Below, piece after piece: positions 7,509 to 14,299 of a DNA stretch of 32,165 bases (positions are counted from its first letter, which is position 1; every line of letters starts with the position of its first letter). The translations under genes and the position numbers were made by a program. The stretch lies in contig JAIETH010000014.1 in the NCBI GenBank assembly GCA_019745315.1, positions 1-32,165 on the forward strand. The letters run 5' to 3'. Source of the DNA: Patescibacteria group bacterium. Lineage in GTDB: Bacteria; Patescibacteriota; Minisyncoccia; Phycocordibacterales; UBA918. Under the pieces are notes generated by a model that did no database searches, was not told the DNA's origin, and saw only the letters and a program-made list of their open reading frames with translations.

Positions 7509-8381
7509 CTACTCCACCGAAGGTGTTGCGTCTAGAAAAGCTGTTAAATCTCCTTCAAGGACACGAGTCACATCACGCACCTCCACGTTAGTCCTGTGAT
7601 CTTTCACAAGCTGGTATGGGTGCAGTACATACGAGCGAATCTGGCTTCCCCACTCGATTTTCATCGTCTTTTCAACAGACAATCCTTTGAGTTCACGTTT
7701 TCGCTGTTCTTCTGTAAATGCATAGACCTTTCCTGCGAGAAGTGCGAGCGCTCGTTCACGATTTTGCTGCTGACTTCGCTCCGTAGAAACATGAACCGAA
7801 ATGTGTGTCGGTATATGAGTAATACGCACTGCGGTCTCTCGTTTATTCACGTTCTGTCCACCAGCACCACCCGAGCGAGCAAAAGAAACCTCGAGCGCAT
7901 CTTCAGGAAGCTCAATTTCTTTTGTTGAATCAAATTTTGGCACAACCTCCACAAGGACAAACGATGTCTGCCGCTTCCCTCCTGCATTAAATGGCGAAAT
8001 GCGCACAAGCCTATGAACACCTGATTCATTTTTAAGAAGTCCGTATGCCCCTTTGCCTCGAATCTCAAACATAATATTGCGATACCCTCCGTGATCATTT
8101 TGATTTTCATCAATAATTGCAGTTTGCCATGAACGACCCGCTCCAAAACCCTGATACATCGCAAGTAGCATGCGCGCAAAGTCTTCAGCATCGTCTCCTC
8201 CAGCTCCAGCAACAATAGTCACCACGGCATGATTGTTGTCGTATTTTTCTTTTCCTGCCCCTGAGTCTTTAAGCTCTTGAAGCTCTTTAATCATCGCTTG
8301 CGCCGCACGAGGATCGCTCCAAAAATCCGCCTGCTGCATGGCGGTTTCTATTTCTGTTATGCGTATAGCTGTATCATCCAT
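7509..8381 (-). CDS. prfB: Peptide chain release factor 2, shortened N-terminal domain
   Basis: Ends translation at UAA and UGA. The SPF stop-codon recognition tripeptide is present in RLVRISPFNAGGKR, and the catalytic GGQ loop in FARSGGAGGQNVNKRETAVRI. The protein is only 290 residues, against about 365 for typical RF2. It begins near the residue where the programmed frameshift site lies in other RF2 genes and keeps the ADFWSDPRAAQAMIKEL helix. It then jumps almost at once to VVTIVAGAGGDDAEDFARMLL, so most of domain 1 is missing. No CTTTGA frameshift site is seen near the start. It lies 11 bases behind the small upstream gene. RF2 presence implies UGA is read as stop. Confidence 0.93.
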   Translation of the reverse strand: MDDTAIRITEIETAMQQADFWSDPRAAQAMIKELQELKDSGAGKEKYDNNHAVVTIVAGAGGDDAEDFARMLLAMYQGFGAGRSWQTAIIDENQNDHGGYRNIMFEIRGKGAYGLLKNESGVHRLVRISPFNAGGKRQTSFVLVEVVPKFDSTKEIELPEDALEVSFARSGGAGGQNVNKRETAVRITHIPTHISVHVSTERSQQQNRERALALLAGKVYAFTEEQRKRELKGLSVEKTMKIEWGSQIRSYVLHPYQLVKDHRTNVEVRDVTRVLEGDLTAFLDATPSVE

Positions 8382-8392
8382 AACGAGAAGGT

Positions 8393-8716
8393 TTAATAGC
8401 TCGCTGTATCTCTCGGTAGAGTCTTTATTTTATTTTGAACTTCTTCAATAAAACTCTTTAAATTTTCGTTACCAAGAGAAACGAGTAATCCCTCTTCAAG
8501 CTCTTCCCAGTCTTCACGGGAAACCTCTTTTTGTTGTTGTTTTTTAAGCACATCGTCAATGTCCTTAAGTGACCCTTCAATGTCTCTAAGACGACGAACA
8601 AGAAGATGCAAGAAACCATCAGCCTCTTCTTGTGTTTTTAAATTCTCTATGACTTCTTTAATGCGTTTTTCATTAAGAAACTCAGCAGACTCTTTTTTAG
8701 GTGGTAGCTCACTCAT
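8393..8716 (-). CDS. Small helical protein of unknown function
   Basis: I do not recognise a family. Starting at the ATG at 8716 (MSELPPKKESAEFLNEKR) it encodes 107 residues, almost all charged and helical, with heptad-like runs (VIENLKTQEEADGFLHLLVRRLRDIEGSLKDIDDVLKKQQQKE) that suggest a coiled coil. There are no cysteines and no membrane segment. The ORF track extends the frame to 8899, but that upstream part reads through the tRNA-derived repeats, so I reject it. An AGAGG lies just before the ATG. It is the first gene of the operon with prfB, 11 bases upstream of it. Confidence 0.65.
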   Translation of the reverse strand: MSELPPKKESAEFLNEKRIKEVIENLKTQEEADGFLHLLVRRLRDIEGSLKDIDDVLKKQQQKEVSREDWEELEEGLLVSLGNENLKSFIEEVQNKIKTLPRDTASY

Positions 8717-8740
8717 ACCTCTATAGTACCACTTCTTTCC

Positions 8741-8956
8741 TTGAGCTATCTCCCAGGTGAGCATGCAAATATATCGCTTCGCTCTTTGAGCCATCTCCCA
8801 GGATTGTCCTGACGGTTCGTAATTCGCTTTGCTCATAACGACCGCGGGACACGGCTCGCGGTCGCAAGCGACATCGCTCCGCCGTTCAATCCCTATCAAT
8901 GCTTCGCATTGATGAGCTGTCTCTACGCTTCGCTTGAGCCATCTCCCAGGATTGAA
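8741..8956 (-). repeat. Three partial copies of the tRNA-Thr(GGU) 3' end
   Basis: The minus strand holds three copies of the tRNA-Thr 3' end (part of the T-arm plus the acceptor strand) downstream of the intact gene at 9091. They lie at about 8741-8757 (one mismatch, short), 8771-8806 and 8926-8956. The copy at 8771-8806 also repeats 18 bases beyond the tRNA end (GCGAAGCGATAT follows both). Two of the copies are about 150 bases apart, as is the last from the real tRNA. Between them are hairpins, such as the GACCGCG/CGCGGTC stem at about 8839-8863, and GGGATTGAA motifs. No recombinase gene is present. The spacer 8717-9090 has no credible gene. Confidence 0.8.
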
Positions 8957-9090
8957 ACTTACAGTTTCAGTACGGGTTGTCGTTTTTTTACTTCACTTCG
9001 TTCGTAAAAAATCTGGCAACCCCTTCAATCCCTGCTCCTGTTGTAAAAACAACAGTTACGCGATATGCCTCAATATCGCTTCGCTCTTTG

Positions 9091-9163
9091 AGCCATCTCC
9101 CAGGATTGAACTGGGGACCTCATCCTTACCATGGATGCGCTCTACCGACTGAGCTAAGATGGC
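9091..9163 (-). tRNA. tRNA-Thr (GGU)
   Basis: A 73-nt cloverleaf on the minus strand: acceptor GCCATCT/AGATGGC, D-stem GCTC/GAGC, anticodon arm CATCC-ATGGTAA-GGATG with anticodon GGT, T-loop TTCAATC, discriminator T. CCA is not encoded. Partial copies of its 3' end lie downstream. Confidence 0.95.
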
Positions 9164-9211
9164 TGAAATCAAATTGCCATATCATGCAATCTGAATCTTT
9201 GCTGTAAAGAA

Positions 9212-9330
9212 CAAAAAAGTGAGAGGGCGGATCAGCCTGATGACGACTCCACCAAATGGTGAAGGACAGCGGCCATTGGAAGCTCTGTCACTGACCCGCC
9301 CTCTGACGCCGAGTATTCGGTGGCGACCAA
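9212..9330 (-). ncRNA. Candidate structured small RNA ending in a U-run
   Basis: On the minus strand, two 14-base arms (9291-9304 and 9222-9235) pair along their full length with one G-U pair (AGAGGGCGG... with ...CCGCCCTCT). They enclose a TGAC/GTCA stem, an ACAG/CTGT hairpin and a CACC-ATTT-GGTG hairpin. A further hairpin, CCGA-ATAC-TCGG, lies just 5' (about 9306-9326). A run of six Ts follows the closing stem at 9213-9218, as in an intrinsic terminator. I do not recognise it as 4.5S, 6S, tmRNA, RNase P or a known riboswitch. It could be an independent small RNA or a large terminator-like element upstream of tRNA-Thr. The overlapping 79-aa ORF in the track is probably not real. Confidence 0.5.
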
Positions 9331-9404
9331 AAAACAATACCAGAAAGTACTTTGTTTTGCGAATAACTATATTCGTACACTGTGACGCATGATATAAATA
9401 TTCT

Positions 9405-10013
9405 ATGAACACATTTTTCACTAAAGATCGACTCGTGCTCAGCCTATTTACTTCAGGCTACATAGTCGCTTCAAGTATCTGGTTTATTGCACAGCGTAAT
9501 TATGAATTTATTTGGTACGTCGCTACCATGCTCGTAATTGTCGGAATCCTCCTTGCAACATATCGAGCATCCCAACTCCCTAACCCTCTCTTGTGGTTGC
9601 TGTCTATTTGGGGGTTACTCCATGTACTTGGCGGAGGAATATTTATAGATGGTCACTCACTCTACGCACAAATACTTTACCCGTTTCATGTTGATGGTGA
9701 CTTCACAATCCTTAAATACGATCAGGTTGTACACGCGTATGGATTTGCTGTGGCAGCTCTCGTGCTCCACAACATACTCTCGCGCCTTGCGCCCACAATG
9801 GGAGTATTTGGCAGAATTATGTTCCCTGCGCTCGGCTCAATGGGACTTTCAGTTGTGAATGAAATTATCGAATTTATTGCAGCGCTCTCTCTTCCAAATA
9901 CCTGGGTTGGTGGATATTACAATCTTTCACTTGACCTCGTAGCAAACACAATTGGCGCATTTGGTGCTGTGATTATCTTTGAGATTATTCGATCTTTTCG
10001 GAAAAACTTCTAA
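9405..10013 (+). CDS. Polytopic membrane protein, DUF2238-like (tentative)
   Basis: A 202-residue protein with about six hydrophobic segments (near residues 12-30, 36-50, 60-75, 108-125, 135-155 and 175-197). The pattern of polar residues within the membrane parts, YDQVVHAYGF, NEIIEF and YYNLSLDLVANTIGA, resembles the conserved Asp/His/Glu/Asn positions of the DUF2238 (YjdF) family, but I am not sure of this. Function unknown. It is a single gene on the plus strand ahead of tRNA-Thr(CGU). The start ATG at 9405 has no obvious Shine-Dalgarno. Confidence 0.75.
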   Translation: MNTFFTKDRLVLSLFTSGYIVASSIWFIAQRNYEFIWYVATMLVIVGILLATYRASQLPNPLLWLLSIWGLLHVLGGGIFIDGHSLYAQILYPFHVDGDFTILKYDQVVHAYGFAVAALVLHNILSRLAPTMGVFGRIMFPALGSMGLSVVNEIIEFIAALSLPNTWVGGYYNLSLDLVANTIGAFGAVIIFEIIRSFRKNF

Positions 10014-10062
10014 ATTGAAAACATACTTGCACTGTATTACCATCTTAAACACAGTGCAGTAT

Positions 10063-10135
10063 GCCATTGTAGCTCAGTTGGTAGAGCAGGTGCTTCGTAA
10101 GCGTCAGGTCGTCGGTTCAATCCCGACCAATGGCT
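10063..10135 (+). tRNA. tRNA-Thr (CGU)
   Basis: A 73-nt cloverleaf: acceptor GCCATTG/CAATGGC, D-arm GCTC/GAGC, anticodon arm GGTGC-TTCGTAA-GCGTC (anticodon CGT, with two G-U pairs in the stem), T-loop TTCAATC, discriminator T. CCA is not encoded. It shares the GCCAT acceptor start and T73 with tRNA-Thr(GGU) at 9091, so these look like isoacceptors of common origin. Confidence 0.95.
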
Positions 10136-10174
10136 CAAAAACAGAGGAAATTCTCTTATGGTAAACTTCTGATA

Positions 10175-10711
10175 ATGAAAATCCTTATCGCTACCCCTCT
10201 CTATCCTCCTGAAATAGCACCCATTGCTCGATACGTAAAAGAGCTGGCAACACGACTTACAACCACTCACAGTATCACCATTTTGACGTATGGATATATT
10301 CCAGAAAAAATAGAAGGAGTAAAAATTATAACTATCGACAAACACGCTCCACGCTTAGTGCGAATTGCGCGTTTTTTCTTTGCTCTTTTCAAAATAAAAG
10401 CAGATAGAATCTATTCCCTAAATGGTGCATCAGTCGAACTTCCTGTCTCTCTCCACAGCTTCCTTAGGTCGACTCCCATAGTGTTTTGCATAGGTGATAC
10501 ACAGGCATCTCTCCATGCGCAGAAGAGCTTTTGGCACAGCTCACTTGAAAAATTAATGAGACATCGTTCTCAAACGCAATCCACCGTACCTAATGACAAA
10601 CCTGAGATACTACCTTTTGAAGCATATCCAACACAGTCTCTCGCGAAATGGGAGAATGAGTGGATTGCTCATATCAAAGAAGTAATGAAGCTTTTTTCGT
10701 ATGACACATAA
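10175..10711 (+). CDS. Half-length GT4-like glycosyltransferase (N-terminal GT-B domain only)
   Basis: The ATG at 10175 begins MKILIATPLYPPEIAPIARYVKELATRL, the usual opening of family 4 glycosyltransferases (a beta strand, then the glycine/proline loop and first helix). It continues with ITILTYGYIPEKIEGVKIITI. The C-terminal nucleotide-sugar domain with its ExE motif is absent; after about residue 125 the sequence turns into an unrelated polar tail, and the whole is only 178 residues against about 370. It may be a truncated remnant or a partner subunit. The ORF-track start at 10130 lies inside the upstream tRNA and is rejected. The end overlaps the next gene by 11 bases, suggesting translational coupling. 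Confidence 0.75.
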   Translation: MKILIATPLYPPEIAPIARYVKELATRLTTTHSITILTYGYIPEKIEGVKIITIDKHAPRLVRIARFFFALFKIKADRIYSLNGASVELPVSLHSFLRSTPIVFCIGDTQASLHAQKSFWHSSLEKLMRHRSQTQSTVPNDKPEILPFEAYPTQSLAKWENEWIAHIKEVMKLFSYDT

Positions 10712-11816
10712 CACCCTGCCATCCTCAAGAGAAAATTGGGAGCGCCTCTATCGAGAGGATATGGAGCGCATCCGTCCCCTCTTGACCAAACACGAACTTG
10801 CTCTAGACCCCGAACAACCGCATACGCAAGGCGAACGATTTTTAATGCAGGCTGTTACCACAGAGAGCGGACGGAAGCTGATCTTGCTTGGGACAACAAA
10901 AAACGGAAAACGTATTGTTATTAAGATTACTAAAGATCCTCAAGGAAAAAAAGAACTGGTGCACGAGCGAGCATGTCGCACACTTCTTAAGAAAATTCGT
11001 TTTGCGTATGATGTTTTTTTCTCCCCAGAAGAAATACTGTTTATAGAAGAAAAGGAATACCTCATTGCCGTCTATGTTTTCATAGAACAAGAATGCGCGT
11101 TTCTTGAACGACCAATTGAAAAACAGTTTGCTTTTGCACTTAGAGCGTTTAAGGCACAGGAAAGCGCTCATGCAACCACATGGGCACATAGAAAGCTTAT
11201 AGAAAATAGCTTTACGCGCGCAACTTCAAATACCTATATACAAACCTTCAAAGAGTTTAAAGAGAAGACAATCGCCGCGCACGCGACCAATACTGACTTA
11301 TCAAACCTCTATGCGCGAACCCTTGAAGAATTAGAGAGGAATAAAGAAACGATTGAGCAATACACGGACTTCCTCACACACGTTGACTTCGTGCCGCATA
11401 ACTTTCGCATACAAAACAATACCATCTACCTTCTCGATCACTCATCACTTCGCTTTGGAAACAAATATGAAGGGTGGGCTCGTTTTCTTAACTTCATGGT
11501 GCTGTATAACAAACCGCTTGAAGAAGCACTCGTTTCCTATGTGAAAAATAATCGCTCTCCTGAAGAGACTCTATCTCTCCACCTCATGCGTCTCTATAGG
11601 CTTGGTGAAATTATCTGGTATTACACACGCACCCTTGAGCGCTCAGAAGGCAACCTACTCGCCCTTAATACAAAACGCATATCTTTTTGGTCAAAAGTAC
11701 TTGAAGCAGCACTACGCCATGAGTCAGTGAATGAAGAAATGATTACCGAGTACAAAAAAAGCCGCGATCTACTTCGCAGTGATGATGAAAAACAACGGCA
11801 AGTTGGACTTCATTAA
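10701..11816 (+). CDS. APH-like kinase-fold protein
   Basis: A 371-residue protein with the marks of the aminoglycoside phosphotransferase/choline kinase fold. It has a beta-strand lysine (RIVIKI, K75) in the N-lobe, the catalytic loop HVDFVPHN (H227, D229, N234), and YLLDHSS (D246) in the place of the metal-binding Asp. The substrate is unknown; this fold phosphorylates small hydroxylated molecules such as sugars, choline, amino sugars or antibiotics. It overlaps the half glycosyltransferase upstream by 11 bases and converges on a second glycosyltransferase, so a role in modifying a surface glycan or lipid is a plausible inference. The C-terminal third is helical and ends in a very charged tail. 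Confidence 0.7.
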   Translation: MTHNTLPSSRENWERLYREDMERIRPLLTKHELALDPEQPHTQGERFLMQAVTTESGRKLILLGTTKNGKRIVIKITKDPQGKKELVHERACRTLLKKIRFAYDVFFSPEEILFIEEKEYLIAVYVFIEQECAFLERPIEKQFAFALRAFKAQESAHATTWAHRKLIENSFTRATSNTYIQTFKEFKEKTIAAHATNTDLSNLYARTLEELERNKETIEQYTDFLTHVDFVPHNFRIQNNTIYLLDHSSLRFGNKYEGWARFLNFMVLYNKPLEEALVSYVKNNRSPEETLSLHLMRLYRLGEIIWYYTRTLERSEGNLLALNTKRISFWSKVLEAALRHESVNEEMITEYKKSRDLLRSDDEKQRQVGLH

Positions 11817-11827
11817 AAGACGAGAAT

Positions 11828-13006
11828 CTATTCACCGAGAATTTTAGCAAATACTTTCCGTCGCATATCAGTCGCTATCATATCCCAATTAAATTTCTCT
11901 ACGACCATATCACGCGCATATGTAGTTACTTCTTCTACTTTTTGAGGATTTTCAAGAATTTCAAGAACAGCGCGAGCTATAGCCTGAGGATTATCTTTCT
12001 CTACCACCCATGCTGTTTGTGGCACGTCGGGATTATGCTTTGTATCAAAAATAAATTCAGCTAAACCTCCCTCTTGGGTTGCTACAACAGGAAGGCGCGA
12101 CGCCATTGCAGAAAGAAATGCGTTGCCAAGACCCTCTGACCTGCTTGGTGCAACAAAAATATCAGAGATTTTTCGATACATCGTGACCTCCGTCCGGTCA
12201 ACTTGCCCAACAAATATAACGCGAGATTCAAGTCCTAATTCGCTCACCAAATTCTTTAGCATTTCTTCATCAGTACCACCTCCAACAATTAAAAAATGAA
12301 TATTTTCTGGGAGAAGTAGAAGCGCACGAATCACATCGTTGTGCGCTTTCTGATATTCAAGACGTGCAGTATTCACTAAATATACAATCCCTTCCTTTTT
12401 TCCTACTTTCTTTTTCCATTCCTCCACCTCGGCATCTGAAACACTATCAGCAATATCACGAGGATTAGCTCCATTATATACAAGCTCAATCTGCCCCTTA
12501 AACCCCCTCTTGCGAGGCCATTCTGCTAGCGAGCGAGATATTGCTTGTACGAGAGACGCATGTCGAAAGCCATAATCAAGAATCGGCAATAATGGCTTTA
12601 TAAAACGACGACCAAACACTTTATTGTACGGATCTCCATCCTGGAGGGTCAGCATGTATGGCGTGCGTACACCTACAAGGCGCATGACTGCGATCGGGAA
12701 AAGCATGTAGGTCATCATTGACCACACTGCATCTATTTTATATTTCCAACAGAAATATATACCTTGTAGTATCGAAAGCGGGATAAAAAGAATTTTAGAA
12801 AGATATGACGGACCAATACCAACGCGATGCACGATGACATTCCCAATCTTCTCGGTGCGAAGGTCACGCGCATCAAAACGAAGCGTTAGCATGTGAAACT
12901 CAATATCAGAAGGATCGATTCTGTCGGTAATTTCTTTAATAGCTGCTTCTGCCCCACTTACATGTCGAGGGTAATATGCGAGCGAAAAAATAAGTATTTT
13001 CTTCAT
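11828..13006 (-). CDS. Family 4 glycosyltransferase
   Basis: A full GT-B enzyme of 392 residues that should transfer a sugar from an activated nucleotide-sugar. The N-domain opens with MKKILIFSLAYYPRHVSGAEAAIKEITDRI. The C-domain has VNTARLEYQKAHNDVIRALLLLPENIHFLIVGGG, the acidic motif APSRSEGLGNAFLSAMASRLPVVATQEGG (the E-x7-E retaining GT4 pattern), and a final KFNWDMIATDM helix. Donor and acceptor cannot be read from sequence. It is 3 bases behind the epimerase gene, so the two are co-transcribed and probably act in the same surface polysaccharide or glycolipid pathway. Confidence 0.9.
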   Translation of the reverse strand: MKKILIFSLAYYPRHVSGAEAAIKEITDRIDPSDIEFHMLTLRFDARDLRTEKIGNVIVHRVGIGPSYLSKILFIPLSILQGIYFCWKYKIDAVWSMMTYMLFPIAVMRLVGVRTPYMLTLQDGDPYNKVFGRRFIKPLLPILDYGFRHASLVQAISRSLAEWPRKRGFKGQIELVYNGANPRDIADSVSDAEVEEWKKKVGKKEGIVYLVNTARLEYQKAHNDVIRALLLLPENIHFLIVGGGTDEEMLKNLVSELGLESRVIFVGQVDRTEVTMYRKISDIFVAPSRSEGLGNAFLSAMASRLPVVATQEGGLAEFIFDTKHNPDVPQTAWVVEKDNPQAIARAVLEILENPQKVEEVTTYARDMVVEKFNWDMIATDMRRKVFAKILGE

Positions 13007-13009
13007 AGA

Positions 13010-13888
13010 CTATCCCTGAGACCTATTTTCTTCAATATATTCTTTGAGTGTTTTTTTCTGTTGCCACCCGAGCGCTTCAAGTTTTGAGGTCAGTGCAGCG
13101 CCAGATGATCGCGTACTTTGTGTGCTTGGCATCATCGATACGGTGCACCCAAACATTTCTGCAACGTCAAGCAGTGAGTAGACTTCTTGAGCACTTATCG
13201 CATATTCATCAGCCTCACCTTTCTCCCCAATATACATAAGTCCTGAAACAGTATCTTCTACATGGGTAAATGCACGAGTCTGAGTACCCGGAGCATTCAC
13301 CGGACAAACTTCACCTTTTAATGAGCATTGTTTAAAAACCTCTATAACGGTCCCATACCCTGCCTCCCAATCAGCGCGCTCCCCTGGTCCGTATACATTG
13401 TAGAAGTAGGCAATTGAATATGGTAGCTCATACCATCGCCCATAGTTGTGTACCAACTCGCTGAGACACGCTTTCGCCCATGAGTAAGGTGATCTATCCC
13501 GCCCAAGAACACCGTCTTCTCGGTCATCCGCAAACTTTGTTGAAGAACCAGCGTAGACAAGCTTACATTTTTTTTCTCGCCAATATTCCAACACTGCAAG
13601 CGTCCCTGCAATATTTAAATCAAAAACTGTTTCAGGCTCAGAGAGACTTTTTGCCACACGCGAATATTCTCCTAAGTGATAGATAAGATCTGGGATTTCT
13701 GGCACCAACGCTGCAATATCTTTTGTATGACCTTCACGATACTCAACACCAGAAACATGATTTTCTTTTGAGCCCGTAAAGTAGTTATCCAGAGACATAA
13801 CAGAATGTCCGTCTGCAACAAGGCGAGCACATAGATGCGACCCGATAAACCCCGCTCCCCCAGTGACAAGAATAAGCTTTTTTTCCAT
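13010..13888 (-). CDS. NAD-dependent nucleotide-sugar epimerase/dehydratase (extended SDR)
   Basis: A 292-residue extended short-chain dehydrogenase/reductase. The NAD-binding glycine motif is VTGGAGFIGSH (residues 8-18), the serine of the active site is in YAGSSTKF (S115/S116) and the catalytic pair is Y135-x3-K139 (YSWAK). YNVYGPGE and TRAFTHVEDTV are typical of UDP-glucose 4-epimerase and related enzymes. The exact product cannot be told apart from related epimerases and dehydratases. It is transcribed ahead of the glycosyltransferase and probably supplies its sugar donor. Confidence 0.87.
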   Translation of the reverse strand: MEKKLILVTGGAGFIGSHLCARLVADGHSVMSLDNYFTGSKENHVSGVEYREGHTKDIAALVPEIPDLIYHLGEYSRVAKSLSEPETVFDLNIAGTLAVLEYWREKKCKLVYAGSSTKFADDREDGVLGRDRSPYSWAKACLSELVHNYGRWYELPYSIAYFYNVYGPGERADWEAGYGTVIEVFKQCSLKGEVCPVNAPGTQTRAFTHVEDTVSGLMYIGEKGEADEYAISAQEVYSLLDVAEMFGCTVSMMPSTQSTRSSGAALTSKLEALGWQQKKTLKEYIEENRSQG

Positions 13889-13912
13889 ACGTCCAGATTA
13901 TCATATAATTAA

Positions 13913-13962
13913 AACTCTGCTCATAAATCGAAGGTGATGAGTTCAAGTCCTCATCGTGCTCA
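13913..13962 (+). pseudogene. Orphan tRNA 3' half (partial tRNA-like sequence)
   Basis: The plus strand reads GCTCATAA (like an anticodon loop with CAU), then GAAGGTGATGAGTTCAAGTC and CTCATCGTGCTCAC, which looks like a variable loop, T-arm and 3' acceptor strand. The T-arm pairs GATGAG with CTCATC but encloses 8 instead of 7 bases. No complementary 5' acceptor strand TGAGCAC is found upstream, and the anticodon stem is missing. It is best read as a decayed or truncated tRNA copy. A small chance of a split tRNA remains. Confidence 0.45.
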
Positions 13963-13966
13963 CACG

Positions 13967-13996
13967 AAAAAACCTGGCACAAAGCCAGGTTTTTTT
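13967..13996. terminator. Bidirectional terminator after tRNA-Asp
   Basis: CCTGGC/GCCAGG stem with A-run on one side and T-run on the other (aaaaaacctggc and gccaggtttttt). It works as an intrinsic terminator on both strands; on the minus strand it follows the intron-bearing tRNA-Asp by 7 bases. Confidence 0.85.
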
Positions 13997-14003
13997 CATG
14001 TTG

Positions 14004-14299
14004 CGCGAGCGATGGGACTTGAACCCACGGCCTCTTCCGTGCACGTTATCCGCTATTTTCATAACGGCATGGACTATATCTTTACCATAAGTCTTTCGAC
14101 TCGTAGGTACCCCGGTATCTAGTCTCTACGGCGCCCTCATGCTATGTGTTTTTGTACATGAGGTTCCCTCGGTATTCGCATATCTTAGACCTAACTAAGA
14201 CGTAGCCTTCACCGATATCCCGGAAAGTTTCAATCTCCCTTTCGAAGAGAAAGCTGCATGTCTACAGGGAAGCGCTCTAACCAGCTGAGCTACGCCCGC
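14004..14299 (-). tRNA. tRNA-Asp (GUC) interrupted by a group I intron
   Basis: The 5' exon (14264-14299) and 3' exon (14004-14041) join to a 74-nt tRNA. The acceptor is GCGGGCG/CGCTCGC, the D-stem GCTC/GAGC, the anticodon arm CTTCC-CTGTCAC-GGAAG with anticodon GTC, the T-loop TTCAAGT and the discriminator G. G73 and GUC are aspartate identity elements. The intron splits the anticodon between U35 and C36. This choice of splice sites is supported by the 5' exon ending in U, by the intron ending in G, and by a P1 helix CUGU/GCAG with the U-G pair at the splice site. CCA is not encoded. The 5' end overlaps the stop codon of the LAGLIDADG gene by 10 bases. The tRNA cannot function without splicing. 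Confidence 0.9.
14042..14263 (-). ncRNA. Group I self-splicing intron, 222 nt
   Basis: The intron lies inside tRNA-Asp on the minus strand. P1 is CUGU/GCAG. The catalytic P7 is GACTA (R segment) with TAGTC in AAGATATAGTCC, a hallmark S-segment of group I introns. P8 is capped by AGTC-GAAA-GACT. Hairpins TCTTAG/CTAAGA and CCTCATG/CATGAGG fit the P5-P6 region. The terminal P9 is CGTTAT/ATAACG, followed by the final G. The intron has no ORF of its own. Small introns of this size in bacterial tRNAs usually belong to subgroup IC3; I cannot fix the subgroup by eye. Confidence 0.9.

Noticed and set aside
7509-8381. Programmed frameshift in prfB
   Set aside because: No CTTTGA site or upstream out-of-frame RF2 N-terminus can be seen before the ATG at 8381.
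8717-8899. N-terminal extension of the 168-aa ORF upstream of prfB
   Set aside because: The frame passes through tRNA-derived repeats and hairpins; the protein-like part starts at the ATG at 8716.
8741-9109. CRISPR array
   Set aside because: Repeat units differ in length and spacing, match the tRNA 3' end, and no cas genes are present.
9182-9421. 79-aa minus-strand ORF
   Set aside because: It coincides with a strongly folded non-coding element and crosses the start of the plus-strand membrane-protein gene; composition is not protein-like at the N-terminus.
10037-10345. 102-aa minus-strand ORF
   Set aside because: Antisense shadow over tRNA-Thr(CGU) and the glycosyltransferase gene start.
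14042-14263. Possible separate tRNA or riboswitch between tRNA halves
   Set aside because: The P7 pairing, the AAGATATAGTCC segment and the P1 helix at the exon border identify it as a group I intron.
14004-14299. Alternative reading as tRNA-Ala(UGC), Tyr(GUA) or Val
   Set aside because: Ala would need G3-U70 and a 5' exon not ending at the P1 U-G pair; Tyr would need a long variable arm; only Asp(GUC) fits the P1 helix, the U/G intron ends and G73.
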